Positions 9,118 to 20,924 are shown, numbered from the stretch's first letter. The stretch: DNA of 64,000 nucleotides from Zantedeschia hybrid cultivar (GCA_030544215.1 JARZZO010000006.1:45918501-45982500), one strand, 5' to 3'. The notes: generated from the letters alone by a model not told the origin. A program made the numbers and translations.

Positions 9118-11476
9118 TTCCGCTCTGATCCGCTTCGGAATGGCAAAATTAATATTCTAGATTTAATTCCATGCATAATATTTCATTCTCCAAATTTAAA
9201 ATCGTTCATGGGATGAATAGTTTTATTTTGTGAGGAGAAATCTTATTTTTTTGGGGGGTTTTCGGATTGTTCTTCATAGAGATGAAGAACCGACCTTCAT
9301 GGGCTCAGATGCTTCCATGGTGATGGAAGGCTACGAAATTATCATGCTGGTATGACCAGCTATCCCTCCATGAGCCCGCGAATTTCCTGTTGTGACTGGT
9401 AGCCGGTGGAGCATCTTTCTCTTTTAGATTTTCCAAATATTGGAAGAACAAAAGGGGAAAATTTTCTTTTTAAAAACCCTTGCTAACCGGAGGTTTGGAG
9501 GGGCACCGGCGGCTTAGGGCTCGCCGACCGGCCACCACCGGCGCCGGGGGTGAAGGGGGCAACCCCCCCCCCCCCCGACGACTTCCGGCCACCCCTGCGG
9601 CGCCGCCCCAAGCAGCATAAAACCTTGCAACTTGATAGCAGGAAAAGGGGGGGGGGAACCCTAATGGTCCGGTCGAACATGGCCCTGGGGGCCTGGACCG
9701 GCAGTCCCGAGCCGGTCCAACCGGGGGGCTGGCTGGGCCCGGGCCGGGCGCGCTAGGCGCCAGACCTGGTTGGGCCAGCTGGCGCTTGGCTCGAGCCAGG
9801 TCGAACCAGGGGTCTCCCTGGCTCGGACCAGGCATCCCAGGCCAGGCCCGAAGACCAGTTGGGCCCTAATCCCTTCTATCCGGCCCATTTAGCCCCCCCC
9901 AAAAACCCATTAACCCTAAAACCCCACTTCTATTAACTGAAAAATTAAAATAAATAATGTTTAAAATTTATTTTAAAATTAAATTAACTTTTTTTCAGTT
10001 AATCAGAGGTTAATCATTTAAGATGGAATCTTGTTGTGGGGTTTATTAAGATATGATCTTAATAGTTAATTACTTTTAAGTAAATAAGATAGGATCTTAT
10101 TTATTAATTGATTTTAACTAAGTAATTAAAGGAGTTATAATTCAGATATGATCTTAATTATAAATAACTTTTAATTGGGTGATTAAAAGGGGGGTTGATT
10201 AAGATGAGATCTTAATTTAGTTATTAACAAATGTTGTTAATATCTTTTTATTAAATGATCAAGGAGTTTAATTTTAAGATGTGATCTTAAACAAAATTAA
10301 CATAATTTGTTGATTTACCTTTAATTAAAGCAATTAAAGGGGTTAATATTTAAGATTTTGATCTTAAATTGTAATTAACAAGTATTGTTAATTTAATTAA
10401 GTTGTGACTTTAAAATTAATCAACAAATGATGTTAATTATTTAATTGATTAGGTTATTTTAATTTCTTAGCAATTGTTGTTAGGAAATTATTTTAAAAAT
10501 TAAGAGGCACTTAATAATAGCTCTTAAGTGATTAATTAACTAATTATAATAGTTATAATTAAGTTGATTTATCTTGAGTAATAAACCGTAATAAAACTTA
10601 TTAAGGATTAATTAAGTCTTAATAATAGTTATTAAGATCATTAATTAGTTTACTCATGTATCTCTTAATTATTGGTTTTAAATATCTAATCTACTTGGAA
10701 TTTAATCTTTTATAAATGTTATTAAAGGACTAAATTAAGTCTAAGATGTTAGACCATTTTGATTAGAAATGTTCTAATTGATATTTCCTAATAATTGTTA
10801 TTGAGAAATATTATTTATAAAAGGGGTTAATTAACAAGGAGTTGTTAATGGATTATAATTGGAATTATAAATTCTTTTATAAACGTTATTTAGGAATTTT
10901 TAATTCTATCTAAATGTTAGATTGTTTCGCATTAATAATTGTTATTAATGTGAATTAAGATTAATCTAAATGTTAGATTAATAAATTTAGAATTGTTCTA
11001 AATTATGCGTGGAATATTTTAGAATTTTAATTTTAGCTTTGTGTGCACATGTTGATGTGTTAAATGCTTTAAATTAGATTTATTGCATGTTAGAAAATAA
11101 GATTTTCGAAAATTCAAATTATCCAATTTTGATTGGAACCCAGATTTTAAGAAAGCCAAAATTATTATAATTTCAAAATTTTAGCCTTCATGTGATGTGC
11201 TTTATCATGTGTAGATGGTTAAAATTTGTCATAGTCATAGACATGCACTTAGTTAAATCTCATATCATATGATGGTGTGTGATTTTGTGGATTGTTATGG
11301 AATGTGAATGTTCATTAATTAAGTGTTAATTAATGAGGCCTGCGTGTCTCCCTCTCTTTCTCATTCCATTGTAATTCTATCTCCCTCTGTCATTGTACTC
11401 GGCCATAAGGCTTTTTCTTACAATTTATTTGTATTTGAAATTGTATAAAAAATAAATATTATTTGTATTTGATCGC
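9118..11476 (+). repeat. B1 leader: GC-rich block, then AT-rich palindrome tract
   Basis: No coding sequence is seen. About 9480-9900 is very GC-rich. About 9950-11000 is an AT-rich series of short palindromes with loops of about 3 nt, such as TTAAGAT-NNN-ATCTTAA (first near 10050), TTAACAA-ATG-TTGTTAA (near 10225) and CTTAATAA-TAG-TTATTAAG (near 10618). The tract ends where the Athila element inserted. Confidence 0.7.
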
Positions 11477-11742
11477 TGATAAAGTGTTAAATTGATCATT
11501 TAAAGGCAATCAAACGCATCATACTCATGTTTTTATCTGTAAAATAGCATGAAATGATAGATAATTGCGTACCAAGTCCAACGGTACCAATTTCGTCAAA
11601 TTTTGACTTAAAAACATCGTCATTTCATGTGATTAATGGAGTATAGCGCATTTGCGGTTTTTCGACAAAACCGAGATGAAATAAATAAATATAATGACTT
11701 TTTAATGATAATATGCTAATTTATGTAAACAGGACATGCCGA

Positions 11743-11805
11743 TGATGCAGCGCAGTTGGTGGAGTTTCCGGAAATTTGGGAGAGGTCTAGTGTTCGAATT
11801 TTGAT
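11743..11805 (+). promoter_or_regulatory. tRNA-like box A/box B segment in Athila LTR
   Basis: CAGCGCAGTTGGTGGA (11748-11763) resembles a pol III box A and GTGTTCGAATT (11790-11800) resembles box B. The same pair recurs at 21201-21253 in the 3' LTR and, diverged, in LTR D on the minus strand at 46256-46310. It does not fold as a complete tRNA by eye. Confidence 0.5.
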
Positions 11806-12432
11806 AAATTCGACTTCATTTTGTCCAAAAGATTAAAGCAGGGGTAAAAACGTCATTTGAAGCCCTAGTGTTGCCCTAATTCCATGGCCAAGAAGGACCC
11901 AAGAAGGGTCAGCCGCCTTTCTAAGGCCCACTTTCCTTTTTTTAAAAATACCTTCCGTCCCTTCTCTTTAAAAGGACCCCTCACATACCCAAGACCTATA
12001 TTCCTGGTCCTTCTCCTTCTCCAATTTCCTTCCCGCAGCCGACGCCCTCTCTGTCTTCTCTCCCGTAAACTCCCTCTCTCTCTCGGTGCCTCTCCGGTTT
12101 CTCTCATCCTCCCTCTCTGTTTCTCTCGGTCTCTCTTTCTCTCCCTCTGTTCTCTCTCTCGGTCTCTCTTTCTCTCCCTCTGTTCTCTCTCTCTCCATTT
12201 TCTCCCTAGCTTCCCGTAGCCCTTCCTCTCTCTCCGCAGCTATCCCTCTCTTCCTCCCTCTCTCCTCTCTTCTATTTCCCACGTCTCTCTCTCTCTCTCT
12301 CTCTCTCTCCTTCTCTCAGCACTCTCCCTGTCCTCCTCCGCCGTATCTCTCTCTTCTTCTCCTCCCATACGCCCTTTCTCGGTTTCTCTCTGCATGCCGG
12401 CGAGCCCCCTCTAGCAGCTTCACAGCACCTGC

Positions 12433-12612
12433 GCAAGCCGGCCTCCTCCAGCTCCTCCACGCATGTAGCAAAGCACCGTCCACGTACTGCGGTGAAGCCG
12501 GCCTCCTCCAGCTTCTCCACGCATGCAGCAAAGCACCGTCCACGCGCTGCGGTGAAGCCGGCCTCCTTCAGCAACTCCACGTGCATGCATGCACGCCTGC
12601 ATGCAGGCAAGC
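12433..12612 (+). repeat. 60-bp tandem repeat, three units
   Basis: Units begin at GCCGGCCTCC near 12438, 12498 and 12558, exactly 60 bp apart. The 3' LTR also has three units, one of them interrupted by the solo LTR at 21888. Confidence 0.8.
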
Positions 12613-13225
12613 TAGCAAGCTTCTCCACGCGTTGCACCAACCACCTCCCAGCAAGCCTCCACGCATGCAAGCAAGTCCCCTACCTGCCAACATCAAACGC
12701 ACCAACCCCAGCACCCGGCGCTGAACCCTGCGGCCAGCCGGCTCTGTTCCAAAGTGCCACCAGGGCCACTGCTTAAACTTGCCCTATTATTAGCATCTTT
12801 TATTTATTTATTGTGTACTTCTTTTGGTTTATTTTAGTTTAGTTAAGTTAAGTTGTTATTGTTTATTATTTCTTGTTGCATAAAACTCGATTAGTTCAAC
12901 ATAGAAATTATGTTATTTTTACAATATGTTGTTAATCTCTCTCTCTTCTCAATTTTAAATGTGGTTGTATTTATGCTTTTAAAAATTAGGTTAGTTTAAT
13001 TCGTAAATTTATTTTAATTTAATTAGATAGTTAATTAATGAATTCAAATTCCCAATTTTTTTTAGATAATTAAAATCTAAGGTTTTCAAAATTAAAATCT
13101 TAATTCCCTGTGGATTCGACTCGGACTCACCATTGTTAATTTCCAAAATTGAATTTAAATGAGCCGAATAAATTTAGATTAAACGTTCTTATGAGTGGTT
13201 AACGACACACAATTTGGAACGATCA

Positions 13226-13250
13226 ATTTTTGACGTCGTTGCCGGGGAGT
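13226..13250 (+). other. Athila primer-binding site (tRNA-Asp type)
   Basis: TGACGTCGTTGCCGGGGAG (13231-13249) follows the LTR. The usual Athila site reads TGGCGCCGTTGCCGGGGA, as I recall it, so two changes are visible, one of them a C-to-T at a CpG. The tRNA assignment is from family knowledge. Confidence 0.7.
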
Positions 13251-14141
13251 TAGATTTTTAATTTTGATTATCTTGGATTGAGTGTAATTATTCTTTGGCT
13301 AACCTTCTTTTTCTTATTTTTGCAGGTATATTGAAAAAAAAAGAAAAAAGAAAAAGGAAAGCGAAATCATGGCAAGTGTGTTCCAACTTTCTATGTTTCA
13401 ATTTCCTTACTTTAGTTAGTTTCTATTTTTGTAGTTTCTAGTTTAAATAGGTTTCCATTAACTAAAAAAAAGAAACAAAAGAAGAACATCCAAATTTAAA
13501 AACCTTCATTTCCAAGATTAGAAACCTTCCATGCTAGGCATTCATCATTCTAGGAAAGCATGAGCTAGTTTTCTTGCACAGTTATTTCCATAAATTGTTG
13601 AAGATTGCGGGGGAAAGGTACGTGTTTCAATTTTAGCAAGTCATTCATGATTGCATCAACACACCCTGCATTGATTTGCTTATTGCCTTGTATTGCATTC
13701 AAAAAGACTTTAAGGGCAACAACTTTAACCACATAAGGTAAGGATTTGATCACCCTTCCTTAGCCCACAAATCACCTTTCTTGCATTGGCATTTCCTAAT
13801 CCAATTAAAAGCAAGTCGAAAGAGAATCTAAGACTTTTGGCAACGGTGTCTAGGCTAGAGGTTAAAAAGGCAAACGCCTAAGCGGGAAAGTGGTTCTCTA
13901 ATTAGGTCCCTACGAAAGTAGGGGGAGCCTCCCACTACCCCACCTCTTACCTGGCCGTTGATTGATTGTGATTGTGACTTGAGGTGGACTCCATTCACCT
14001 TGTAAGAAAATTCACATAGAGGGTCTAGGTTAACATTAGATCATTAGGATAATTTGTTTGTCAAAATTGTTTGCATTTAAAAAAAAGAAAAGAAATAGAA
14101 AACAAAATTCAAATTCATCCTCTCTCTCTCAGTCCTAGTGT
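13251..14141 (+). other. Athila leader, non-coding
   Basis: AT-rich sequence between primer site and gag; no gene is seen. The short open stretches lack family features. Confidence 0.6.
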
Positions 14142-15335
14142 ATGCAAGGTAGGAGATCTCAAAACCCTAACCTTCTAGGACCATTTGCTGAAATAGAAAG
14201 AATCCTACATCAAAGAAATCCACCACAAGATCAAATGGCTGATAATCAGGACCCACCAAAGCAAATGAAGGACTATTTCATTCCAAATCGATATCAACCT
14301 TCATCTTGTATTCATCTTCCTCAGAATCCAGCCAATCAATATGAAATTAAATCTAGTACCATTCAGATGCTCCCATCCTTTTATGGGAATACTAATGAAG
14401 ATCCTTATAAGCATCTGGATGAATTTCTAGAAATATGTTCCACGGTGAAGATCCAGAATTTCATCGATGATGGCCTTAAGTTGATCTTATTTCCCTTTTC
14501 ATTAAAGGATAAGGCTAAATATTGGTTGGGAACTATAGGAAGGCCCATTAGGACATGGGAAGAAATGCAGAAAGAATTTCTCAAGAAGTTCTATCCCATA
14601 GGGCGGACCAATACCATGAGAAGGGCCATCACGAGTTTTACCCAAACCCCTGGAGAATTGATCCATGAATCTCGGGAAAGACTGAAAGAATTGCTTAGGA
14701 AATGCCCTCATCATGGGCTTTCAAAATGGCAAATTGTCCAAGCATTCTATGAAGGAATGTGTGAACAGTTCAGACAGATGGTGGATGCCTCATGTGGAGG
14801 GGCATTTATGATGAAAAATGAAGATGAAGCCTATGATCTTTTTGAGATGTTAAGTGAAAATTCCATGAATCATGTCTCATTATCATCTTATGAGAGGTCT
14901 GTTGGGCCATCTAAACGGACTGGAATGTATGAACTTAAGGCCCGTGGAGAGTCCGAATCCAGAATGGACATAAATCTGATTAATCAGAAATTGGATAAGG
15001 TAGACATCTTGGCCCAGAAACTAGACCAACTCTTGGCCTTAAATAAGCAAGAGCCTACTTACCCAACACAATCTAGTCCATATGAAGGCCCATCTTCTGC
15101 TAATCATGACATTTGTGCCTTATGCGCAAGTCCAACCTATCAAGTGAATGAATGCCCAACTGCAGCCCAACTTTCACCATTCATTCAAGAACAAGTTCAG
15201 GCTGCCCAGAGATTCTCCAGGCCCAATAATGATCCATTCTCAAATACTTACAATCCTGGCTGGAGAAACCACCCTAATTTCTCTTGGAAGAATCAGCAGG
15301 CCCTATTACCAATGTCAAGCCCAAAAGCCACATAA
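14142..15335 (+). CDS. gag: Athila C Gag (frame ends early)
   Basis: A 397-residue Gag starting at ATG 14142, which opens this frame after the leader. The retrotransposon Gag core (about residues 75-220) includes MLPSFYGNTNEDPYKHLDEF, KDKAKYWLGTIG and the FLKKFYPIGRT block typical of Athila/Tat Gag proteins. A Cys-containing segment (CALCASPTYQVNECP) near residue 326 resembles the Athila zinc-finger region. Homologous text continues in another frame from about 15300, so a small indel near there probably separated Gag from Pol, which many Athila elements encode as one polyprotein. The last few residues are therefore likely off-frame. Confidence 0.85.
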   Translation: MQGRRSQNPNLLGPFAEIERILHQRNPPQDQMADNQDPPKQMKDYFIPNRYQPSSCIHLPQNPANQYEIKSSTIQMLPSFYGNTNEDPYKHLDEFLEICSTVKIQNFIDDGLKLILFPFSLKDKAKYWLGTIGRPIRTWEEMQKEFLKKFYPIGRTNTMRRAITSFTQTPGELIHESRERLKELLRKCPHHGLSKWQIVQAFYEGMCEQFRQMVDASCGGAFMMKNEDEAYDLFEMLSENSMNHVSLSSYERSVGPSKRTGMYELKARGESESRMDINLINQKLDKVDILAQKLDQLLALNKQEPTYPTQSSPYEGPSSANHDICALCASPTYQVNECPTAAQLSPFIQEQVQAAQRFSRPNNDPFSNTYNPGWRNHPNFSWKNQQALLPMSSPKAT

Positions 15336-18300
15336 TTCATTTCAACAACAATCTAATTTCTATGGAAATGTTCAGGCTAGGAGATCTCAAGCCCAATTTT
15401 CTCAACCGGCCCAGTATCAATCAGGTCAACTGGCCCATTATCAATCATTCCAATCAGGTCAACCGGCCCACTACCATTCATTCCAATATGGACAACAAAC
15501 CCAATACCATCCTCCACCCACTTACCAACAACCTCCTCAGCCCAACTTTGATGACAAATTCACTCAACTCCAACAGCTGATTTTGACCCAGCAACAATCC
15601 ATTGCGAAGTTGGAAAGTCAAATGGGCCAGCTAGCTGAGGCTACGATGAGAAGAGAAGTGGGTCAACTTCCTAGTCAACCCATTGTCAATCCAAGGAATC
15701 AACCTCCGGGTTTTCCACAGCAATCGGGCCTTTTACCTCAGCCTGACCCATTACCACAACCTAAAGGGCCGCAATTTGAGAATGCTAAAGCCATTTCAAC
15801 CCTTAGGAGTGGGAGAAGTTTAGAAAAACCACATGCAGATGGAGAGTTAGCCAAAGGTTCCACTGATGGGCCTCAAGAAATTGAAAGTGAGAGTGAAGTT
15901 GAACCCAACATGGAAAAGTTGGAGGAGGACCCGAAAGGAAAAGGGAAGATAGATGAAGGCCCAAGTTCTTATCAACCTAGGGTGCCATTTCCTAATGCCT
16001 TGTTAGCTAAGCCCAATGCCAGGAAGAAACTGGCCCAAAATGAGGAGTTGTTGGATTTATTCAAACAAGTCCAAATTAATATTCCACTCCTCGATGCCAT
16101 CAAGCATGTGTCAGCTTATGCTAAGTTTCTCAAGGAATTATGTACTGCACGAAGAGAATCTAGAATGGCATCCGAAAAGGTTCGGCTTTTAGAAGATGTT
16201 AGTGCAATTGTGATGAATCATTTACCCAAGAAGTTAAAGGATCCTGTAGCACCTTTAATCTCATGTGACTTAGCTGGAGTTACATTTGATAGAGCTTTAT
16301 TAGATTTAGGTGCTAGTGTAAACCTCTTTCCAACAACCATTTATGAGAAATTTGATATCGGGGAATTAAAGCCCACACCCATCATCTTGCAGTTGGCTGA
16401 TAGGTCTGTAAAGACTCCACGGGGATTAATTGAGGATGTTATTGTGAAGGTTCATGATTGTTATTTTTCCGTGGATTTTCTTATTCTGGATATGGCATTA
16501 CCTGAGGAACTCATTCACACCCCAATCATCCTAGGTCGTCTATTCTTAGCCACTGCCAAAGCTAATATAAATTGTGAAACTAGCATAATGGACATTTCAT
16601 TTGGGGGTCAAAAGGTCCAGATTAATGTCTTCAAAGCATCTCAATACCCAGATCATGAAGAAGAATGCCATACTATTGATATCTTGGATAATCTGGTTGA
16701 AGAAAATGAGATGTCCACATATGAACTTTTAGAGGAAGCCAATATTTTAAAAGATTCGCCCGACCCATTAACATCTTGGCCCAAGGTTGAACCTTTACTA
16801 GCCTTACAATCTGAGCCCGCTTTGCCATCCTTAGAGAACCTTCCTGAACTTGAACTCAAACCATTACGTGAGTCTCTCAAGTATATCTTTTTGGGCCCGG
16901 ACCAAACTCTCCCGGTCATCATTGCGGCAAATCTCACATCCCCGCAGGAGGCCCAAGTAACCGAGGTCCTCAAAGACCACAAGGGTGCCATTGGATGGTC
17001 GATGGCAGATTTAAAGGGAATTAGCCCGTCCATTTGCATGCATCATATCTATATGGAAGAGAATTCTAAGCCCAGTCGGGAGATGCAAAGGCAGCTTAAT
17101 CCCAATATGAAAGAAGTGGTGAAAAAGGAAGTTGTGAAATGGCTGGATGCGGGTATCATTTACCCTATATCAGACAGTAAATGGGTCAGCCCAACCCAAG
17201 TGGTACCCAAGAAATCTGGATTAACGGTTATTAAGAATGATCATGGAGAAGAGGTACCCACTAGGCTCACTACGGGATGGCGAGTGTGCATTGATTACCA
17301 AAAGCTGAATCTCATGACTAAAAAGGATCACTTTCCACTCCCATTCATGGATCAGATTCTGGAAAAGTTATCGGGCCAGAAGTACTTTTGCTTCTTAGAT
17401 GGGTACTCCAGGTACAATCAAGTGGCTATTTACCCGGAAGATCAAGAAAAGACCACCTTTACGTGCCCTTATGACATGTTTGCTTTTAGGAGGATGCCAT
17501 TTGGATTATGCAATGCACCAGCCACATTTCAACGGTGTATGATGGCTATATTCTCCGATATGGTGGGAGAATTCCTCAAAGTTTTCATGGATGATTTCTC
17601 AATCTTCGGGGATTCTTTTAAAAATTGCTTGAAAAATCTTAAACAGGTGCTAGCAAGATGCATAGACACCAATCTGATACTTAGCTGTGAAAAGAGTCAT
17701 TTTATGGTTCGAGAGAGCATTGTTCTAGGCCACATTGTGTCTGAAAGGGGGATAGAGGTAGATAAAGCTAAGATCAATCTCATATCCAATCTTCCTCCTC
17801 CTACCTCGGTCAGGCAGATCCGTTCATTTCTTGGCCATGCCGGTTTCTATCGCTGGTTTATCCACAATTTCTCTCTAATTGCCCGGCCTCTAACTCTTCT
17901 CCTAGCCAAGGATGTTCCTTTCCAAATGGACGAATCTTGCATCAAGGCATTCAATTCTCTGAAGGAATCTTTGACCAAAGCCCCGATTCTTCAATCTCCA
18001 GATTGGTCTTTACCCTTCGAAATCATGTGTGATGTCTCTGATTATGCTATCGGTGCGGTTTTGGGACAAAGAATCAACAAGTGTCCCGTGGTGATCTATT
18101 ATGCAAGTCGCACCCTTGCCGATGCTCAAATGAATTATACCACCACAGAAAAGGAATTGTTAGCCGTGGTTTTTGCCTTAGAAAAATTTAGATCTTATCT
18201 TTTAGGGGCAAAAGTCATAATCTATTCTGATCACTCAGCTCTGAAATACCTGTTGACCAAGAAGGATGCAAAACCTAGACTTATTAGATGGATCTTACTC

Positions 18301-18540
18301 CTTCAGGAATTTGATTTGGAAATTTGGGATAAGAAGGGTTCTGAGAATGTGGTAGCTGACCACCTATCCCGAATTCTGATCTCTGAAAGTACACCAATCA
18401 CTGATTCCTTTCCTGATGAGCATCTTCTAGCCATCTCTCACACTGTTGCACCTTGGTATGCTCATATTGTCAATTACAAGGTGACTAATCAGTTTCCGGA
18501 AGGATGGACTAAAAGTAAGAAGGACAAATTCTTTTCCTAG
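15148..18540 (+). CDS. pol: Athila C Pol: protease, reverse transcriptase, RNase H
   Basis: The frame is open for 1130 codons, but the first about 50 overlap gag and the true start is unknown because gag and pol were probably one ORF. A Gln/Pro-rich linker is followed by the protease motif DLGASVNLFP (Asp about residue 386), RT from about residue 660 with WRVCIDYQKLN, the catalytic FMDD at about 813-816 and FGLCNAPATFQ, then RNase H beginning near IMCDVSDYAIGAVLG (about residue 959) with TTTEKELLAVVFALEKF. Order and motifs are those of Ty3/gypsy, Athila lineage. A TAG at 18538-18540 cuts it off before integrase; the same frame reopens immediately. The enzyme segment itself looks undamaged. 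Confidence 0.88.
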   Translation: MNAQLQPNFHHSFKNKFRLPRDSPGPIMIHSQILTILAGETTLISLGRISRPYYQCQAQKPHNSFQQQSNFYGNVQARRSQAQFSQPAQYQSGQLAHYQSFQSGQPAHYHSFQYGQQTQYHPPPTYQQPPQPNFDDKFTQLQQLILTQQQSIAKLESQMGQLAEATMRREVGQLPSQPIVNPRNQPPGFPQQSGLLPQPDPLPQPKGPQFENAKAISTLRSGRSLEKPHADGELAKGSTDGPQEIESESEVEPNMEKLEEDPKGKGKIDEGPSSYQPRVPFPNALLAKPNARKKLAQNEELLDLFKQVQINIPLLDAIKHVSAYAKFLKELCTARRESRMASEKVRLLEDVSAIVMNHLPKKLKDPVAPLISCDLAGVTFDRALLDLGASVNLFPTTIYEKFDIGELKPTPIILQLADRSVKTPRGLIEDVIVKVHDCYFSVDFLILDMALPEELIHTPIILGRLFLATAKANINCETSIMDISFGGQKVQINVFKASQYPDHEEECHTIDILDNLVEENEMSTYELLEEANILKDSPDPLTSWPKVEPLLALQSEPALPSLENLPELELKPLRESLKYIFLGPDQTLPVIIAANLTSPQEAQVTEVLKDHKGAIGWSMADLKGISPSICMHHIYMEENSKPSREMQRQLNPNMKEVVKKEVVKWLDAGIIYPISDSKWVSPTQVVPKKSGLTVIKNDHGEEVPTRLTTGWRVCIDYQKLNLMTKKDHFPLPFMDQILEKLSGQKYFCFLDGYSRYNQVAIYPEDQEKTTFTCPYDMFAFRRMPFGLCNAPATFQRCMMAIFSDMVGEFLKVFMDDFSIFGDSFKNCLKNLKQVLARCIDTNLILSCEKSHFMVRESIVLGHIVSERGIEVDKAKINLISNLPPPTSVRQIRSFLGHAGFYRWFIHNFSLIARPLTLLLAKDVPFQMDESCIKAFNSLKESLTKAPILQSPDWSLPFEIMCDVSDYAIGAVLGQRINKCPVVIYYASRTLADAQMNYTTTEKELLAVVFALEKFRSYLLGAKVIIYSDHSALKYLLTKKDAKPRLIRWILLLQEFDLEIWDKKGSENVVADHLSRILISESTPITDSFPDEHLLAISHTVAPWYAHIVNYKVTNQFPEGWTKSKKDKFFS

Positions 18541-19740
18541 GAAAAGTATTATTTCTGGGAGGATCCTGAATTATTCAAATTCTGTCCTGATCAAATCATT
18601 AGGCGATGCGTTCCTGAAGAAGAACAACAGAGTGTTCTCAACTTCTACCATAATTTAGCTTGTGGGGGCCATTTCTCGAGTAAGAAAATTGCAGCCAAGG
18701 TCCTGCAATGTGGTTTTTACTAGCCCACACTTTTCAAAGATGCCCATGGATTTAGCAAAACTTGCCTCCGATGTCAGGCTGTAGGGAATATGGCGGAAAT
18801 GGATATGATGCCACTCAACCCAATCTTGGTGGTTGAAGTCTTTGATGTTTGGGGAATTGACTTTATGGGACCTTTTCCACCCTCTTTTGGACATACATAT
18901 ATTCTGGTAGCGGTGGATTATGTCTCTAAATGGATTGAAGCAGTAGCCACCCAAACCAATGATCATAAAGTGGTCATTAAATTCGTTCAGAAGAATATCT
19001 TTTCTCGGTTCGGGTGGCCTAAAGCTATCATAAGTGATGGGGGAACGCATTTCACGAATTACCAATTTCAGGCTTTGCTTAAGAAATATGGGATTAATCA
19101 CAAAGTAGCTACCCCTTATCATCCCCAAACTAGTGGCCAAGTGGAAGTTTCTAATAGAGAGATTAAGAATATTCTGTAAAAGTCCGTTAGGCCCGATAGA
19201 AAAGATTGGTCTGAAAGATTGGATGATGCCTTATGGGCCTATCGGACTGCTTACAAAACTCCTATTGGCATGTCTCCTTATCGCCTAGTTTTTGGAAAAG
19301 CGTGCCACCTTCCGGTGGAATTGGAACATTGGGCTTATTGGGCCATCAAACAAGTCAATCTGGACCTAGCCCAAGCTGGTTCCCACCGAACCTTACAACT
19401 AAGTGAGCTAGAAGAGTTGCGCAACGAGGCTTATGAAAATTCAAGGATTTATAAAGCCAAAACTAAAGCTTTCCATGATAAACATATTGTGAGAAAATCA
19501 TTTCTTCCAAATCAGAAAGTTTGGCTATTTAATTCTAGGCTTCGCCTATTTCCTGGAAAACTAAAATCCAGATGGGATGGACCATTTGTGGTCGTTAAAG
19601 CCTTCGATCATGGAGCTGTTAAAATTATGAATCCCAAGAGTGGGAACACTTTTACCGTTAATGGTCAACGGTTGAAACCATTCATTGAAAATCTTCAAAA
19701 TGCATCACTTGAATCCATAGAACTGAGTGATCCACAATAG
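18541..19740 (+). pseudogene. Athila C integrase, interrupted by stops
   Basis: Same frame as the preceding pol, broken by TAG at 18538 and 18721 and TAA at 19177. The His/Cys zinc region is visible (GGHFSSKKIA, then KTCLRCQ). The catalytic core follows: WGIDFMGPF supplies the first Asp, IISDGGTHF the second and SGQVEVSNREIK the Glu. The C-terminal part has the gypsy DDALWAYRTAYKTPIG and PYRLVFGKACHLPVE blocks, and the frame ends TAG at 19738-19740. Integrase joins element cDNA to the host chromosome; this copy could not make it full length without readthrough. Confidence 0.88.
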
Positions 19741-20444
19741 CTGAACTTCCGTCTGGCTGAAGACGATAAACTTAGTGCTTGTTGGGAGGCAACCCAATAT
19801 TTTACTTCAGTTTTTGTACTTCTTTTCCTTTTAGGTCCCTGAGCAGCAGTCGCCTTGGGTATGTCGCATCTTGTTCATCACAGGTTGTTTCTCTCCTGGC
19901 TGACATGTTTTTCATATCTTTTATGCCATTGAGGACATGTCAATCAAGTTGGGGGGTGGGACAATCAATTTGATATGCATTTATTGGAAAATCTTTTGAA
20001 GAAAATTGATATCTTTAACTGAAAAATGGTCAAATTTTTTTAAAAAATTTCTTTCAAAAACTTCTTTTCACATCCTATGAAAATTGCATAAAAATCATGT
20101 TTCATTAAGTAAATCTTAAACAAATCAGTTTTTTGGTTGTCACATTGGTTAAAGAACCTTCAAAGTTTAAATATCCCACTTCACAAAAATCCACGGCAGG
20201 ATGATTTTCACATACACACGACAACTTAGAATAAATGAAAGATCTTAAAAGTATAGAATTGCTAGAATTAGCCTTAAGGATAAGACTACTTACTCTAATT
20301 TTTCTTTTGGGTTGAACGAAAGGAATGTGTAGGATTCATAATAGGGGACTGTCCCACTCAGCACTCTAAAAGAGGCGGTCATTTAAAATGGACAGCTGTA
20401 AACACTAAAGACAATAGAAGGCGTTAAAAGAGCTAAAGGAAGGT

Positions 20445-20510
20445 AGGTGACAAAAAGTACGCACCTCCCCTAAGGCAATTCAAAGAGAGTGGCAAAAAGT
20501 ACGCACTCTC
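20445..20510 (+). repeat. Two hairpins with a common 12-nt loop
   Basis: AGGTG/CACCT (20445-20449 with 20462-20466) encloses ACAAAAAGTACG. GAGAGTG/CACTCTC (20485-20491 with 20504-20510) encloses GCAAAAAGTACG. The stems differ while the loop is kept. Confidence 0.7.
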
Positions 20511-20910
20511 AAAAGCAAAAGTACAATGAAATGAAAAAAAGCCATGCTAAAAAGTCGATCGTACGAGAAATATGACCAAGTCGTGAAAAGTGCTGAGTTG
20601 AGACGGGAACTGAAAAACGGTCCTCACTGACTGATCGGGAAATCTTTTATTCTCTTCTCCTCCCTAGGTAGTCTTATCTAAAGGGTAGTAAAGGCAAGAA
20701 TATACCAGAAAGGTCGGAAACGAGTTCTAAGCGTGTCAATTTTCATGCACAATCACCTGTCGTGAATCAAAATATTGTGGGATATGAAAACTTTAGCTTA
20801 ACCGATCGGCTACCACTTAAACTGTTTGTGATAGATACTACAAATGAAGCATAATAATTCATTGTTTGTCCTAACTTTTCCTTATTTGCATTGCTAAGGG
20901 ACTAGCAATG

Positions 20911-20924
20911 AGTAAGTTAGGGGG
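20911..20924 (+). other. Athila C polypurine tract
   Basis: AGTAAGTTAGGGGG ends two bases before the 3' LTR start TGATAAAG. Confidence 0.75.

Larger units (their letters stand above)
11477..13225 (+). repeat. Athila C 5' LTR (1749 bp)
   Basis: Starts TGATAAAGTGTTAAATTGATC and ends GGAACGATCA. It contains a tRNA-like segment with box A/B motifs, a long CT-rich tract (about 12010-12380) and a 60-bp tandem repeat. Confidence 0.9.

Noticed and set aside
8615..9216. Overlapping frames in the family-B LTR (also near 38231, 39201 and 52562)
   Set aside because: By-products of GC-rich LTR sequence with no conserved start or domain.
11884..12724. Overlapping long open frames on both strands in the Athila LTR
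   Set aside because: They are Ser/Leu or Arg/Glu-rich translations of the CT-rich tract and 60-bp repeat, with no domain.
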